Shown here: positions 42,242 to 51,224 of the stretch, one piece after another
How the letters are laid out: each line of letters opens with the position of its first letter
How positions within the stretch are numbered: position 1 is the stretch's first letter
DNA from: Flagellimonas sp. MMG031
Lineage (GTDB): Bacteria > Bacteroidota > Bacteroidia > Flavobacteriales > Flavobacteriaceae
Direction: 5' to 3'
Assembly (NCBI RefSeq): GCF_040112705.1
Contig: NZ_CP157804.1
Location: forward strand, 2,474,001 to 2,538,000
DNA length: 64,000 nt
Position numbers and translations under genes: made by a program
Notes under the pieces: model-generated
Database searches by the model: none
The model's input: the letters and a program-made list of their open reading frames with translations, nothing else
What the model was told of the DNA's origin: nothing

Positions 42242-43726
42242 ATGCCAAACCATTCTTTATTTTATCAACTTGTAAGCTTGATTCTTGTTTTATTGCTGGG
42301 GTCCTGCAAAAAGGAGAGACCTATAAGTCAAGAAGAGCAGCTATACCAAACCTACTGTGCCAGCTGCCATCTGCCGCCCAAAATAGATGCATTGCCCAAG
42401 CACATGTGGAAAAACTCGGTGTTGCCCGCCATGATGGAGCTCATGGACGTGGAGGGCATGTACCAAGACCCGGAATGGGAGCCAACGGGTTTTCGGCCTC
42501 AAATAAGCTTGGGCGACTGGGCCAAACTACAGCGTTATATCTTGGCGAACGCCCCTGAACAATTGGAAAGCATACCAATGCCCAAGGCCGATACGCTAAT
42601 GCAATTTGCTTCCCAACCTTTTATGGTAGATTCCCTAAATGGGGGGATGGTAACCTATCTAGAGTTTAAAAATGAACCAAATCAAGTGTATTTTGGGGAT
42701 TTGGAGGGTAGGTTGGGTTATTTTGATTTTACCACCAAAAAAGTGACCCAAATGTTTCAAGGAGCAAGTCCTGTAACATGGTTTAACGAAAAGGATTCTA
42801 TCCAATTTATCAATGAAGTTGGTATCATTCATCCGTCCGAACAGAAAAAAGGTATATTGTTTCGGAAGATCCCTTCGGACACCACAACGATAACCAAGGA
42901 CCTGCATCGACCCGTACACGCCTTGATGGAAGATTTAAATGGAGATGGACATCAAGAATTGGTCGTGAGCGAATTTGGAAACAAAACCGGTAAACTGTCC
43001 CTATTCAAGCTGAATAAGAGTGGAGCATACGAAAAAGAGGTGCTGCTGAATTTACCAGGAGCTATCAAAACCGTGGCAAAGGATATGGATAATGATGGGA
43101 AATTGGATATTGTTGCCTTAATGACCCAAAGCAGGGAAAGCATCACTGTTTTTTATCAGACCGCAGATTTGGTTTTTGAACCGAGAAATATTTTGGAATT
43201 TAGTCCCATTTATGGAACCAGTTGGTTTGAGTTGGTGGATTACAACGGAGATGGCTTGGACGATATTATCACCGTACATGGCGACAACGCCGATATTTCC
43301 TATGTGCACAAACCATATCATGGAATGCGCATCTTTCTGAATAAGGGTGGCAATGTATATGAAGAAGCCTATTTTTACCCACTTTATGGTGCCACAAGAG
43401 TACTCTCCCGTGATTTTGACCAGGATGGGGACATCGATTTTGCCGTAATCAGCACCTTTCCGGATTATTCGACCTTTCCCGAGCGAAGTTTTGTCTACCT
43501 GGAAAACAACAATAGCGCTGACTTCGATTTTACCACCAACATTTTGGAAGACCCTTCCTTGGCCCGATGGTTTTTGATGGATGCTTCGGATGTGGATAAT
43601 GATGGTGACGAAGATATTGTGCTAAGTTCCTTAACTTTTGGATTTACACCTGTTCCCGAAATATTGACCGAAAGATGGAATACCAATAATGTGGACCTTC
43701 TTTTATTGGAAAACCTATTGCATTGA
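42242..43726 (+). CDS. Haem c and VCBS/FG-GAP repeat lipoprotein
   Basis: The 494-aa lipoprotein (signal ending LLLGSC, Cys23) has a single c-type haem motif CASCH (about residues 41-45), then a beta-propeller with five calcium-binding VCBS/FG-GAP loops: DLNGDGHQEL, DMDNDGKLDI, DYNGDGLDDI, DFDQDGDIDF and DVDNDGDEDI. A haem-c domain fused to a calcium propeller suggests an electron-carrying or ligand-binding surface protein. The start at 42242 is preferred over an earlier one that lacks a signal peptide. Confidence 0.82.
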   Translation: MPNHSLFYQLVSLILVLLLGSCKKERPISQEEQLYQTYCASCHLPPKIDALPKHMWKNSVLPAMMELMDVEGMYQDPEWEPTGFRPQISLGDWAKLQRYILANAPEQLESIPMPKADTLMQFASQPFMVDSLNGGMVTYLEFKNEPNQVYFGDLEGRLGYFDFTTKKVTQMFQGASPVTWFNEKDSIQFINEVGIIHPSEQKKGILFRKIPSDTTTITKDLHRPVHALMEDLNGDGHQELVVSEFGNKTGKLSLFKLNKSGAYEKEVLLNLPGAIKTVAKDMDNDGKLDIVALMTQSRESITVFYQTADLVFEPRNILEFSPIYGTSWFELVDYNGDGLDDIITVHGDNADISYVHKPYHGMRIFLNKGGNVYEEAYFYPLYGATRVLSRDFDQDGDIDFAVISTFPDYSTFPERSFVYLENNNSADFDFTTNILEDPSLARWFLMDASDVDNDGDEDIVLSSLTFGFTPVPEILTERWNTNNVDLLLLENLLH

Positions 43727-44163
43727 AAAAATTGGCTTTCATAGTATGCGCTGTCGTTTTGGGTTGTTCTACGAAAGAACAACCCAAAGAGCCATCATCC
43801 AAATACAAATGGTTTGGCCATGAGGTTACGGCATCGGCCTACAATTCGGTATTTTGGCAAACGGACAGCATAAGCCCTGCAGTCGCAGCTTGGGGAGACA
43901 CCTTGAAACCGGAGATGAAAAGTATCGCGGTGTCCCGAGATCTTATCAAAATGGGACTGACGCACAATACCATGGTAAAAATTGATACCTTTCCCGATAC
44001 ATTTTATGTTAAGGACAAAATGCACTGGCGTTGGAGGAATAGAATCGATATCTACATGGGTAAGGATGTAAAAAAAGCAAGGGAGTGGGGTAAGAAGAAA
44101 TTGATTATTTGCTATGCTGTTCCTTTGGACACTGTTTTAAACACCAACAATGAAAAAAACTAG
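43723..44163 (+). CDS. 3D-domain (MltA-type fold) lipoprotein
   Basis: The 146-aa protein begins with TTG overlapping the stop of the preceding gene, has a lipoprotein signal (LAFIVCAVVLGC), and then a 3D domain: VTASAYNSVFWQTD, IAVSRDLIKMGL, and the signature WRWRNRIDIYMGKDVKKAREWG with the two conserved aspartates. Such double-psi barrel domains occur in lytic transglycosylases and cell-wall proteins. The next gene, an amidase, overlaps by 14 bases, so the two probably work together on peptidoglycan. Confidence 0.78.
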   Translation: MKKLAFIVCAVVLGCSTKEQPKEPSSKYKWFGHEVTASAYNSVFWQTDSISPAVAAWGDTLKPEMKSIAVSRDLIKMGLTHNTMVKIDTFPDTFYVKDKMHWRWRNRIDIYMGKDVKKAREWGKKKLIICYAVPLDTVLNTNNEKN

Positions 44164-44812
44164 TTTACTTTTAGTTCTGGCAGCACTTTTTGTGGCCTGT
44201 TCCGTTCAGCGGGAAATTGTGGACATCCCCATTATTTTTGATGAACAACGGATGGAACTGACCAAGGAATATTTGCTCAATCGGTACAATCTGGACCAAG
44301 AAACCCCAGAAATTACTCCGAAAATGGTGGTGTTGCACTGGACAGCCATTCCTTCCCTGAAAAAATCCTTTGAAGCCTTCAACCGTTCCACACTGCCCAA
44401 TTGGCGGCCCGATTTGGAGAATGTAAGCGGATTAAATGTATCCTCCCATTTTTTGGTGGACCAAGATGGCACCATTTACCGTTTAATGCCCGAAACCCTT
44501 ATGGCACGCCATACCATTGGCCTCAACCATTGCGCCATTGGCATTGAAAATGTGGGTGGCACGGAAGGCATGCCCCTGACCAAGGCGCAGTTGCGTTCGA
44601 ATATTTATTTGGTGAATTATTTGGCATCCAAATACGACATCGACTACGTTATCGGGCATCAAGAATATACCCTTTTTGAAAATCATCCGCTTTGGTTGGA
44701 GGTGGATGATGGATACCGTACCGAAAAAACGGACCCGGGAATGGATTTTGTAGAAAAAGTCCGAAAAGCCACCAAAAAATTTAACTTTAAGCCCGTTCCA
44801 TCAAAACCATAA
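44150..44812 (+). CDS. N-acetylmuramoyl-L-alanine amidase (Amidase_2) lipoprotein
   Basis: The 220-aa lipoprotein (signal ending LFVACS) has an Amidase_2/PGRP-type domain with the zinc ligands in VVLHWTAIPS (His), NHCAIGIENVGG (the IGIE signature) and the conserved VIGHQEY and KTDPG near the C-terminus. It cleaves the amide bond between N-acetylmuramate and L-alanine. It overlaps the 3D lipoprotein gene by 14 bases and is 5 bases from the M14 peptidase gene. Confidence 0.88.
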   Translation: MKKTSLLLVLAALFVACSVQREIVDIPIIFDEQRMELTKEYLLNRYNLDQETPEITPKMVVLHWTAIPSLKKSFEAFNRSTLPNWRPDLENVSGLNVSSHFLVDQDGTIYRLMPETLMARHTIGLNHCAIGIENVGGTEGMPLTKAQLRSNIYLVNYLASKYDIDYVIGHQEYTLFENHPLWLEVDDGYRTEKTDPGMDFVEKVRKATKKFNFKPVPSKP

Positions 44813-44817
44813 AATAC

Positions 44818-46270
44818 ATGAAACGAATACCACTTTTTATATTCACCTTACTTACCTTTTCCCTTCAGGCGCAAGACAAACTGACCTCACAACTATATGA
44901 CACCTACGAGGAATTTAAAGAATCCAGTTTGGGGGAACGGCGCATAAAGCATGGCGATATCCAGCCATTGATTTCAAAAATTTAAGGCCAACCCAAAATT
45001 TGAGGTACAAAAAGTGGGTGAGTCGATTCAAGGACGGGACTTGCATCTGATAAGTATAGGGGAAGGGGAGTCGAATATTTTCCTTTGGTCCCAAATGCAC
45101 GGGGATGAGCCTACCGCTACGCAAGCCATCTTTGACATTTTGAACTTCTTGGATGCCCCCGATTTTAAGGCCGAAAAAGAAGCCATCCTTTCCAAGTTAA
45201 AACTTCATTTTTTGCCGATGCTCAATCCCGATGGCGCAGAGGTCTTCACCAGAAGAAATGCCTTGGGAATCGATATCAACCGGGATGCGCTGCGGCTTCA
45301 GTCACCCGAAGGGCAAACCTTAAAACGGCTTCGGGACAGTTTGGATGCCGATTTCGGCTTCAATCTGCACGACCAGAGTACCTATTATAATGCTGAGCGT
45401 ACCGAAAAACCGGCCACGATTTCCTATTTGGCAACGGCCTACAATTACGAGAAGGATATCAATGAAGTCCGTGCCAACGCCATGAAAGTGATTGTGTACA
45501 TGAACAACATCATCCAAAATTATGCACCTGGGCAGGTAGGACGGTACAGCGATGATTTTGAACCTCGTGCCTTTGGCGACAATATCGCTAAATGGGGAAC
45601 AAGCCTTATTTTGATAGAATCCGGAGGCTTCCCGGATGATCCCGAAAAACAGGAAATCCGAAAACTCAATTATGTTTCCATCCTATCCGCATTGTACACC
45701 ATTGCCAACGGCTCCTACAATGATATTCCGATTGAAGATTATGAAAAAATCCCTCGAAACGACCGCAAACTTTTCGATTTGAAGATTGAGAACGTGACCT
45801 ATGAACTTATGGGCAATGACTATATCTTGGATTTGGGGATTTTTAACCAAGAAGTGGACCTAAAAGACCATGATGAATTCTATTACAAAAGTACCATAGG
45901 CGACCAAGGGGATTTATCCACTTACTACGGCTACGACACCTTTGATGCTGAAGGATATACCATTGTGCCGCCAAAAGTGGCAAAAATGGAACGTATCGAC
46001 AACCCTATGCAGGTACTAAAACAAGGCGTGGCGTATGTAAAGACACAGCAACAGGATAAAAGTGCTTTTGTCCGTTTTCCATTGCTATTGGTGGATGATA
46101 AATTCGAACTCAAAAACTTTACGCTTCAACCAGGCATGAATCCTACTTTCTTTTTAAAGAAAGAAGAAAAGTTGACCCATGCCGTTATCAATGGGTTTTT
46201 GATTGACCTGTCCAAACCCTTGGATGAACAAAAAACAGGCAACGGACTTATTCTCAAAACTGCCCGATAA
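44818..46270 (+). pseudogene. M14-family zinc carboxypeptidase, broken by a one-base frameshift
   Basis: The protein starts MKRIPLFIFTLLTFSLQAQ (signal peptide) and should be about 484 aa. The first frame runs ...GDIQPLISKI and meets TAA at 44983. The second frame continues KANPKFEVQKVGESIQGRDLHLIS to 46270 with the M14 zinc motif HGDE, a His in FNLHDQ and the catalytic Glu in LILIESGGFP. The break is at an A run (44976-44980): removing one A gives an open gene, SKFKANPKF. Either a real mutation, a sequencing error or a programmed shift; I cannot tell. It follows the amidase by 5 bases. Confidence 0.85.
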
Positions 46271-46312
46271 CCTATCGTAAACAAACTATTTAACCCTATA
46301 TAGCACATACCA

Positions 46313-46912
46313 ATGAAGAAACAAATTGTAGTAGTAGCATGCCTTTTTGTGGCACAATTGACCTTTGCACAAGAATCCATTTCACTGTTCAACGGAAAAA
46401 ATCTCGATGGTTGGATCAACCATGGCGAAGAGAAATGGTACGTTGAAGATGGAGAACTGATCTGTGAAAGTGGCCCCAAAGGTGAATACGGCTATTTGAG
46501 TACTGAAAAAAATTATAAGGACTTCGAGCTTACCCTAGAATTTAAACAGGAGGCTGATGGCAACAGTGGCGTTTTTATTCGCTCCACTTTTGATGGGACC
46601 AAGGTCAGCGGCTGGCAAGTGGAAGTGGCACCTCCCGGAAAGGATACTGGCGGCATATACGAATCCTACGGACGTGGTTGGCTTATAAAACCAGACCCCG
46701 AGAAAGATCAAGCCTTAAAAATGGGGGAGTGGAACACCATGAAAATTCGGGTGGAAGGTCCCAAGGTGACCTCTTGGCTCAATGGAACGGAAATGGTGCA
46801 CCTGGAAGATGAAAAAATAGGAGAGGGTGAAGGTGCCATTGCGTTACAAATCCACGATGGTGGGGGCATAAAGGTAAAATGGAGAAACATTGAACTGATT
46901 CCTTTGGATTAA
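46313..46912 (+). CDS. DUF1080 (3-keto-disaccharide hydrolase-like) protein, exported
   Basis: The 199-aa protein has a signal peptide (MKKQIVVVACLFVAQLTFAQ) and a DUF1080 concanavalin-like beta-sandwich: FNGKNLDGWINHGEEKWYVEDGELI, EFKQEADGNSGVFIRS and DGGGIKVKWRNIELIPL. Family members are secreted, often linked to glycoside 3-oxidation pathways; the activity is inferred by homology only. It is the last gene of the cell-envelope group and is followed by a terminator. Confidence 0.85.
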   Translation: MKKQIVVVACLFVAQLTFAQESISLFNGKNLDGWINHGEEKWYVEDGELICESGPKGEYGYLSTEKNYKDFELTLEFKQEADGNSGVFIRSTFDGTKVSGWQVEVAPPGKDTGGIYESYGRGWLIKPDPEKDQALKMGEWNTMKIRVEGPKVTSWLNGTEMVHLEDEKIGEGEGAIALQIHDGGGIKVKWRNIELIPLD

Positions 46913-46919
46913 TAACACA

Positions 46920-46952
46920 AAAAAGCCCGATTTTTAGAATCGGGCTTTTTTA
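46920..46952 (+). terminator. Rho-independent terminator after the DUF1080 gene
   Basis: A perfect 13-bp stem (46920-46932 with 46938-46950) with a 5-base loop, bordered by A and T runs. It ends the plus-strand cell-envelope unit. Confidence 0.92.
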
Positions 46953-46983
46953 GTTTAAAAGGTTTTGTTTATTTCTTTAGCGG

Positions 46984-47050
46984 AGTCATCTCAAAGCTGA
47001 TTTACGTCAACCTGAACTAGCCTGCCTGCGGCAAAGGCAGGTTTAAGGTT
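46984..47050. repeat. Hairpin repeat left of the nuclease gene
   Basis: AACCTGAACTAGCCTGCCTG...AAGGCAGGTTTAAGGTT contains the nested stem CCTGCCT/AGGCAGG, the same inner hairpin as in the right unit beside the GIY-YIG gene. The rest of 46951-47200 is AT-rich with no visible gene. Confidence 0.65.
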
Positions 47051-47200
47051 CTTACAACGGGTTACGGCTAAGAAACTTTAGGGGATAGGAAGCAGCGAAA
47101 CTATCCTGCCACTAAAACCTGATTTAGTTTGTTTAAATTATCGCAACCATATGATAACTAATATTTTATATCTAATCTTGACGTGTCATTTTTTTATTTT

Positions 47201-47911
47201 TTATTCGTCAATATCACAAATAATAGGCATATGGTCACTTATTTTCAACCATTCAACTGGGTCTCCAATTTCAATTTTTTTTATTCGGTCAGAAAACCTT
47301 TTAGAACCAAAAACATAGTCAATATGATATGGTCTTTCAAGTTTTCGTTGGAAATACAAAGTCGGTTCCGTTTCAGCACCTTGTTGTTCACCTTTGTATT
47401 TATGGTAAAGGCTTTCTATGCCTAGGTCTCTCAATTCTTCTACAACGTCAGAGTGATTCCACCACCTATCCCATTCGTCCCATTTCTTATTGCTATTAAA
47501 ATCTCCTGCGATAATTGTTGTATTGAGTTTGTCTTTATTGACTTGCAAGTATTTCCATAATTGTCCAATATAGCCGAAGTTTGGTGAGTTATTTCTGTGA
47601 GTCCAAACAGCAAGCAGGTCAAAGTCTTGATTTACTTTACAAGGCAAAAAGTGTTTTACAAAATGGTCCTTAAACTTGTTGGACCAATCGAGTTTTTTTA
47701 ATTCAATTTCTGGCCGGGCAAAAATTGCAAGTCCTTTGTTTTTGGTGTCGCCAATCCAAATGTAGTTTTCAGCCCATTCCTGATATTTAGGGTGTCTACA
47801 TTCAGCTGGGTTTTCACATTCTTGGATAATGTAAATGTCGGCATTGAAGTCTGAAATGTGTTCAAACTTGTTTCTAAATGCTCCATTACAATTCCAAGTT
47901 ACAATCTTCAA
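47201..47911 (-). CDS. Endonuclease/exonuclease/phosphatase (EEP) family protein, AT-rich
   Basis: The 236-aa protein is an EEP-fold Mg2+ phosphodiesterase with KIVTWNCNG at the N-terminus, IIQECENP (catalytic Glu), AGDFNSN (catalytic Asp), YHIDYVFGS and the C-terminal SDHMPIICDI. It could act on DNA, RNA or lipid phosphates. It has no signal peptide. The gene is visibly more AT-rich than its neighbours and is flanked by hairpin repeats between two DUF1080 genes, which suggests recent arrival. Confidence 0.85.
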   Translation of the reverse strand: MKIVTWNCNGAFRNKFEHISDFNADIYIIQECENPAECRHPKYQEWAENYIWIGDTKNKGLAIFARPEIELKKLDWSNKFKDHFVKHFLPCKVNQDFDLLAVWTHRNNSPNFGYIGQLWKYLQVNKDKLNTTIIAGDFNSNKKWDEWDRWWNHSDVVEELRDLGIESLYHKYKGEQQGAETEPTLYFQRKLERPYHIDYVFGSKRFSDRIKKIEIGDPVEWLKISDHMPIICDIDE

Positions 47912-47957
47912 TTTAGTGTTGCTTTAAATGCACGCCAACTATAATTCTATCAGTAGG

Positions 47958-47994
47958 ATGAGATTCCGTAACAAGTTCGGAATGACAACGCCTT
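47958..47994. repeat. Hairpin repeat right of the nuclease gene
   Basis: GATGAGATTCCGTAACAAG continues to TTCGGAATGACAAC and folds with the stem ATTCCG/CGGAAT, the same type as the hairpin before the GIY-YIG gene. Confidence 0.6.
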
Positions 47995-48027
47995 AGCACT
48001 GACCACTGCATTATTTTGATAGTTACA

Positions 48028-48975
48028 TTATTTCTTTAGCGGAGTCACCACAAAGCTCCGGAATTCAATCGGGCCATGGTCTCCCTGAATCATAAAGGGG
48101 CCTGGCTCGCCTTCCTTGCTGTCCAATGCACCACCTGTGATTCCAGGAATCGTAGTATCGGAAATCACTGTTTTTCCGTTCAAGACAATAGTGACCCTTC
48201 TACCAATAAAGGTAATATCATAGGTTTGCCATTCTCCAGCAGGTTTGGAAGCATTCTCATTAGGCTCCACAAATCCGTAGATGCCTCCCATATAAATATC
48301 CGAAGGTTCGTAGCCTTCGCTGTCCACAATCTGAATTTCGTAACGCCCTCTGAGATAGATACCACTGTTGCTTCCTTCGGGAAAACGAAATTCGGCATGC
48401 AGCTTAAAATCCTGGAAAGTTTTGTCTGAGATGAGATTGGAACCCGATTCTGGACTGGTCAAAATACCATCTTTAACGACCCATTGGTTCTTTTCTCCAT
48501 CCACATGCCAACCCGAAAGGTCTTTTCCATTGAACAAATCGATTGTTTTGCCCCATTTCGGATTTTCGGTGTACTCCAATTTTGGAGCACGAACGCCAGT
48601 CCATTCTATAAGGGAGCCATCGGTATAGATCAAGGTACCTTTTAAGGTTTCATCCTCCAATTGGCCATGAAAAACCATGTCACTACCCTTGGGTTCCCAT
48701 TGGTTGGGAATGCTAAAAGTGAATTGATTATCGCCAAAGGTTTCCACTTCTGACACAGGCCGTGCACTACCAAAGGCAAATACAAAGCGTCCCACCAAGG
48801 TAGCGGTCCCCGAATGGCGTATTTCCAGCCAAGAAGGGGAGGTCTTTCCCATAAAGTCCATTTCCAGGTCCCACCTGCCTTCCAACGGACTGATATCCTG
48901 TGCATAAATGTTACTGGCAAACCCTAACATCAGGGTGCAAATAAGCGTGTAAATCGTTTTTCTTTGGGTAATCAT
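48028..48975 (-). CDS. DUF1080 protein with an extra N-terminal domain, exported
   Basis: The 315-aa protein has a signal peptide (MITQRKTIYTLICTLMLGFASNIYAQ), an N-terminal beta domain (about 30-125, GRWDLEMDFMGKTSPSWLEIRHSGTATLVGRF region) and a C-terminal DUF1080 domain (about 140-313) with GKDLSGWHVDGEKNQWVVKDGIL and FRFPEGSNSGIYLRGRYEIQI. It is paralogous to the 199-aa DUF1080 gene 1.1 kb away but on the other strand. It is probably a secreted glycan-acting protein. Confidence 0.82.
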   Translation of the reverse strand: MITQRKTIYTLICTLMLGFASNIYAQDISPLEGRWDLEMDFMGKTSPSWLEIRHSGTATLVGRFVFAFGSARPVSEVETFGDNQFTFSIPNQWEPKGSDMVFHGQLEDETLKGTLIYTDGSLIEWTGVRAPKLEYTENPKWGKTIDLFNGKDLSGWHVDGEKNQWVVKDGILTSPESGSNLISDKTFQDFKLHAEFRFPEGSNSGIYLRGRYEIQIVDSEGYEPSDIYMGGIYGFVEPNENASKPAGEWQTYDITFIGRRVTIVLNGKTVISDTTIPGITGGALDSKEGEPGPFMIQGDHGPIEFRSFVVTPLKK

Positions 48976-49030
48976 ACGTATGTTTAGTTTTGTTGCAGTC
49001 CAAGATACGTATTATTCCAAAATGCTTGGT

Positions 49031-50113
49031 TTACTCACATCCTCCGGTAAAACCTTTGGCGTTGAATTTGGTCTGTACCGCGCCTTGAAGGCCATTGTGG
49101 GAAAGTCGGATTACCAAATTGCTTTCGCCACTGCCATCACGTTTGGGTGTACAATATTCGAAAAGATAATAACTGCCGGCCTGCTCTTCCACACGTTGGG
49201 ATATATCATTAAAGGTATTTTCCAACTCTTCGGAATTACTGGCAAAAACACTGGCTGTTTTCCCGATTTCGGTCAACACTTCGGTATCGATTTCCGCGCC
49301 AAGTCCAATAGTGAAGAAAGAAATGTTCCTATCTGCTTCCGCAACGGCACGCAGGGCATCGGATTCCCGATAACGCGATGCTTGGTCGGTTCCATCGGTA
49401 AACAGTACCACAGATGCAGCATTGATAACCTCGGAATTCTCACGAAGCAAATTCTCGGCAATATCGGTCGACTTGATCACCGCTCCGTACAAATCGGTTG
49501 AAGGATCATTGCTGATATCGGTAGTAATTCCATCTACGGAAGCGGTCAGCTCCGTTGCAGATGTTGTCAATGGATTTAGAAGGTGGAGCTCATCCTCCCC
49601 ATCAAACCAATAAATGGCCATTTTGAAGGAATCCGTTGCCGGAACCGGCATCACATTATTGATGAAGCTTGTGGTGGCAGCCTTTAGTTCATCCAAGCTG
49701 CTTTCCAAAACACTATTGCTCAAATCCAGCACCAAGAGGGTATTGTTGTTAAATACCTGCGAATTGGGCGAAATCCGTGCAAAGGACTCCGAAGAGGAAA
49801 TGGAATTGAAACAATCATCGTTCCTGCCTTGCTCATATATGGAAAACTGGTCCGCCGAAAGCCCTGAAATGGGATTTCCCATTAAATCGGAAACCCTGAA
49901 AAGCACCGAAACCTTTCCGGGCAGGGTGGTGAATTCATCTTGGATAGAAAGTAGCAGTTCGTTTTCGCCAAAGCCCAAGCAATCATCCGGTTCTTGGCCA
50001 AGTCCCAATTCGCGGTCGTTGATGTCCAAACTCACGTCATCATCTGCGTTTCCGCAAGAAAACAAGGTAAGGCCAATAGATAAAAGCAAGGTAAGCTGAA
50101 GTATTTTTTTCAT
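49031..50113 (-). CDS. VWA-domain lipoprotein
   Basis: The 360-aa protein has a lipoprotein signal (MKKILQLTLLLSIGLTLFSC, Cys20), then a cadherin/Ig-like region and a VWA domain with the MIDAS motif DLSNS (LLVLDLSNSVLES) and SVVLFTDGTDQASRYRES. It is the third VWA protein in the window but is exported and unrelated to the other two in context. Likely a surface adhesion or complex-forming protein. Function unknown. Confidence 0.8.
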   Translation of the reverse strand: MKKILQLTLLLSIGLTLFSCGNADDDVSLDINDRELGLGQEPDDCLGFGENELLLSIQDEFTTLPGKVSVLFRVSDLMGNPISGLSADQFSIYEQGRNDDCFNSISSSESFARISPNSQVFNNNTLLVLDLSNSVLESSLDELKAATTSFINNVMPVPATDSFKMAIYWFDGEDELHLLNPLTTSATELTASVDGITTDISNDPSTDLYGAVIKSTDIAENLLRENSEVINAASVVLFTDGTDQASRYRESDALRAVAEADRNISFFTIGLGAEIDTEVLTEIGKTASVFASNSEELENTFNDISQRVEEQAGSYYLFEYCTPKRDGSGESNLVIRLSHNGLQGAVQTKFNAKGFTGGCE

Positions 50114-50327
50114 TTTCTAATAAGTTAAGGTCCTGCATGCACAACGTGGAAATGCAGCTAAAAGTATGTATTCCCTGCAAAAATCAATTAAAGAAAAGTT
50201 AAAAGAAATAGGCCTGTGTTAAAATCGTTCCGTTCCCATCTAATTTTAATATTTTCACCGCTCATAAACCTACCAGCCTATCTAACCAAAGACCCAAATA
50301 AACAATAACACTAACAGGTTGATTTGT

Positions 50328-50579
50328 ATGACTATCCTTTTGTTTGGTGCCACCAAAGATATTATTGGTACACCTACCTTATCCGTTCCTACTGCCAGTT
50401 TGAGTGGGAAAAAAATACCGAACACCGTAGGGGAACTCAAAAAATTTCTGGAAAGCACCTATCCCGAGCTTAAAAAAATATCCAAAGTGACGGTTGCCGT
50501 GAACCAAAATTATGCTTCGGACCACGACAATATCAATTCGTATGACGAAATTGCGTTGATTCCGCCACCAAATGTCTAA
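50328..50579 (+). CDS. moaD: MoaD/ThiS-like sulfur carrier without the C-terminal Gly-Gly
   Basis: The 83-aa protein has the ubiquitin-like MoaD fold: MTILLFGATKDIIGT at the start, TVGELKKFLESTYPELKKI in the middle, and DEIALIPPPNV at the end. A working MoaD carries a terminal Gly-Gly that forms the thiocarboxylate used by molybdopterin synthase; here it is missing. The ATG at 50328 is preferred over an earlier TTG. The stop is in the same frame as the next gene, mobA, 9 bases on. It may be inactive or have another role. Confidence 0.75.
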   Translation: MTILLFGATKDIIGTPTLSVPTASLSGKKIPNTVGELKKFLESTYPELKKISKVTVAVNQNYASDHDNINSYDEIALIPPPNV

Positions 50580-50588
50580 AACCATCCA

Positions 50589-51224
50589 TTGTCCGTGAAA
50601 ACAAAATCTGAATCATCCGCTAGCAATCCTCCCCAACTTTTTGGTTTGGTATTGGCGGGTGGTTCCAGTTTCCGGATGGGGCATGACAAGGGGGCGTTGG
50701 CGTATCACGGCATGCCGCAACGGGACTATGTTTACCAGCTTCTGAACAAGGTTTGCGAAAACGTATTTTTGGGAATACAGGAGCAACAATTGGGGTCTAT
50801 TCCAAAGGAATTTTCCTCTATTATGGATCAAAACACATATAAAGGGCCGTTTAATGGGATCATGAGTGCCCACGAAACATATCCAGAAGCCGCTTGGTTG
50901 GTGTTAGCCTGTGACCTTCCCTTTATGGATACGGAGGCTTTGCAATTTCTGGTTCAGCAACGGGACACAACCAAACATGCCACGGCCTTTATGGGAAAAG
51001 ATGCTGCTTATCCCGAACCTTTGGCCTGTATCTGGGAACCTGAGGGACTGCGACAGGCTAAAAACTACTTATCGGCGAAGGGGAAGCAGAGTCCATCACG
51101 ATTTCTTTTGGAAGTTGATGTTAAAACGGTTCTCCCATCCAATGAGCAGCTATTGTTCAATGCGAATGCTGTGGAAGATTACCAATGGGCAAAAGACCGT
51201 TTGAAAGGGCGGGAGGGAAGCTAG
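50589..51224 (+). CDS. mobA: Molybdenum cofactor guanylyltransferase (MobA-like)
   Basis: The 211-aa protein matches MobA: the nucleotidyltransferase motif LVLAGGSSFRMGHDKGALAY (Lys in DKG), a central WLVLACDLPFMD that supplies the metal Asp, and a later YPEPLACIWEPEG. It attaches GMP to molybdopterin. The start codon is a TTG (or GTG at 50595), since no ATG precedes the motif. MoaD is directly upstream in the same frame, separated only by one stop codon. No other cofactor genes are near. Confidence 0.82.
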   Translation: MSVKTKSESSASNPPQLFGLVLAGGSSFRMGHDKGALAYHGMPQRDYVYQLLNKVCENVFLGIQEQQLGSIPKEFSSIMDQNTYKGPFNGIMSAHETYPEAAWLVLACDLPFMDTEALQFLVQQRDTTKHATAFMGKDAAYPEPLACIWEPEGLRQAKNYLSAKGKQSPSRFLLEVDVKTVLPSNEQLLFNANAVEDYQWAKDRLKGREGS

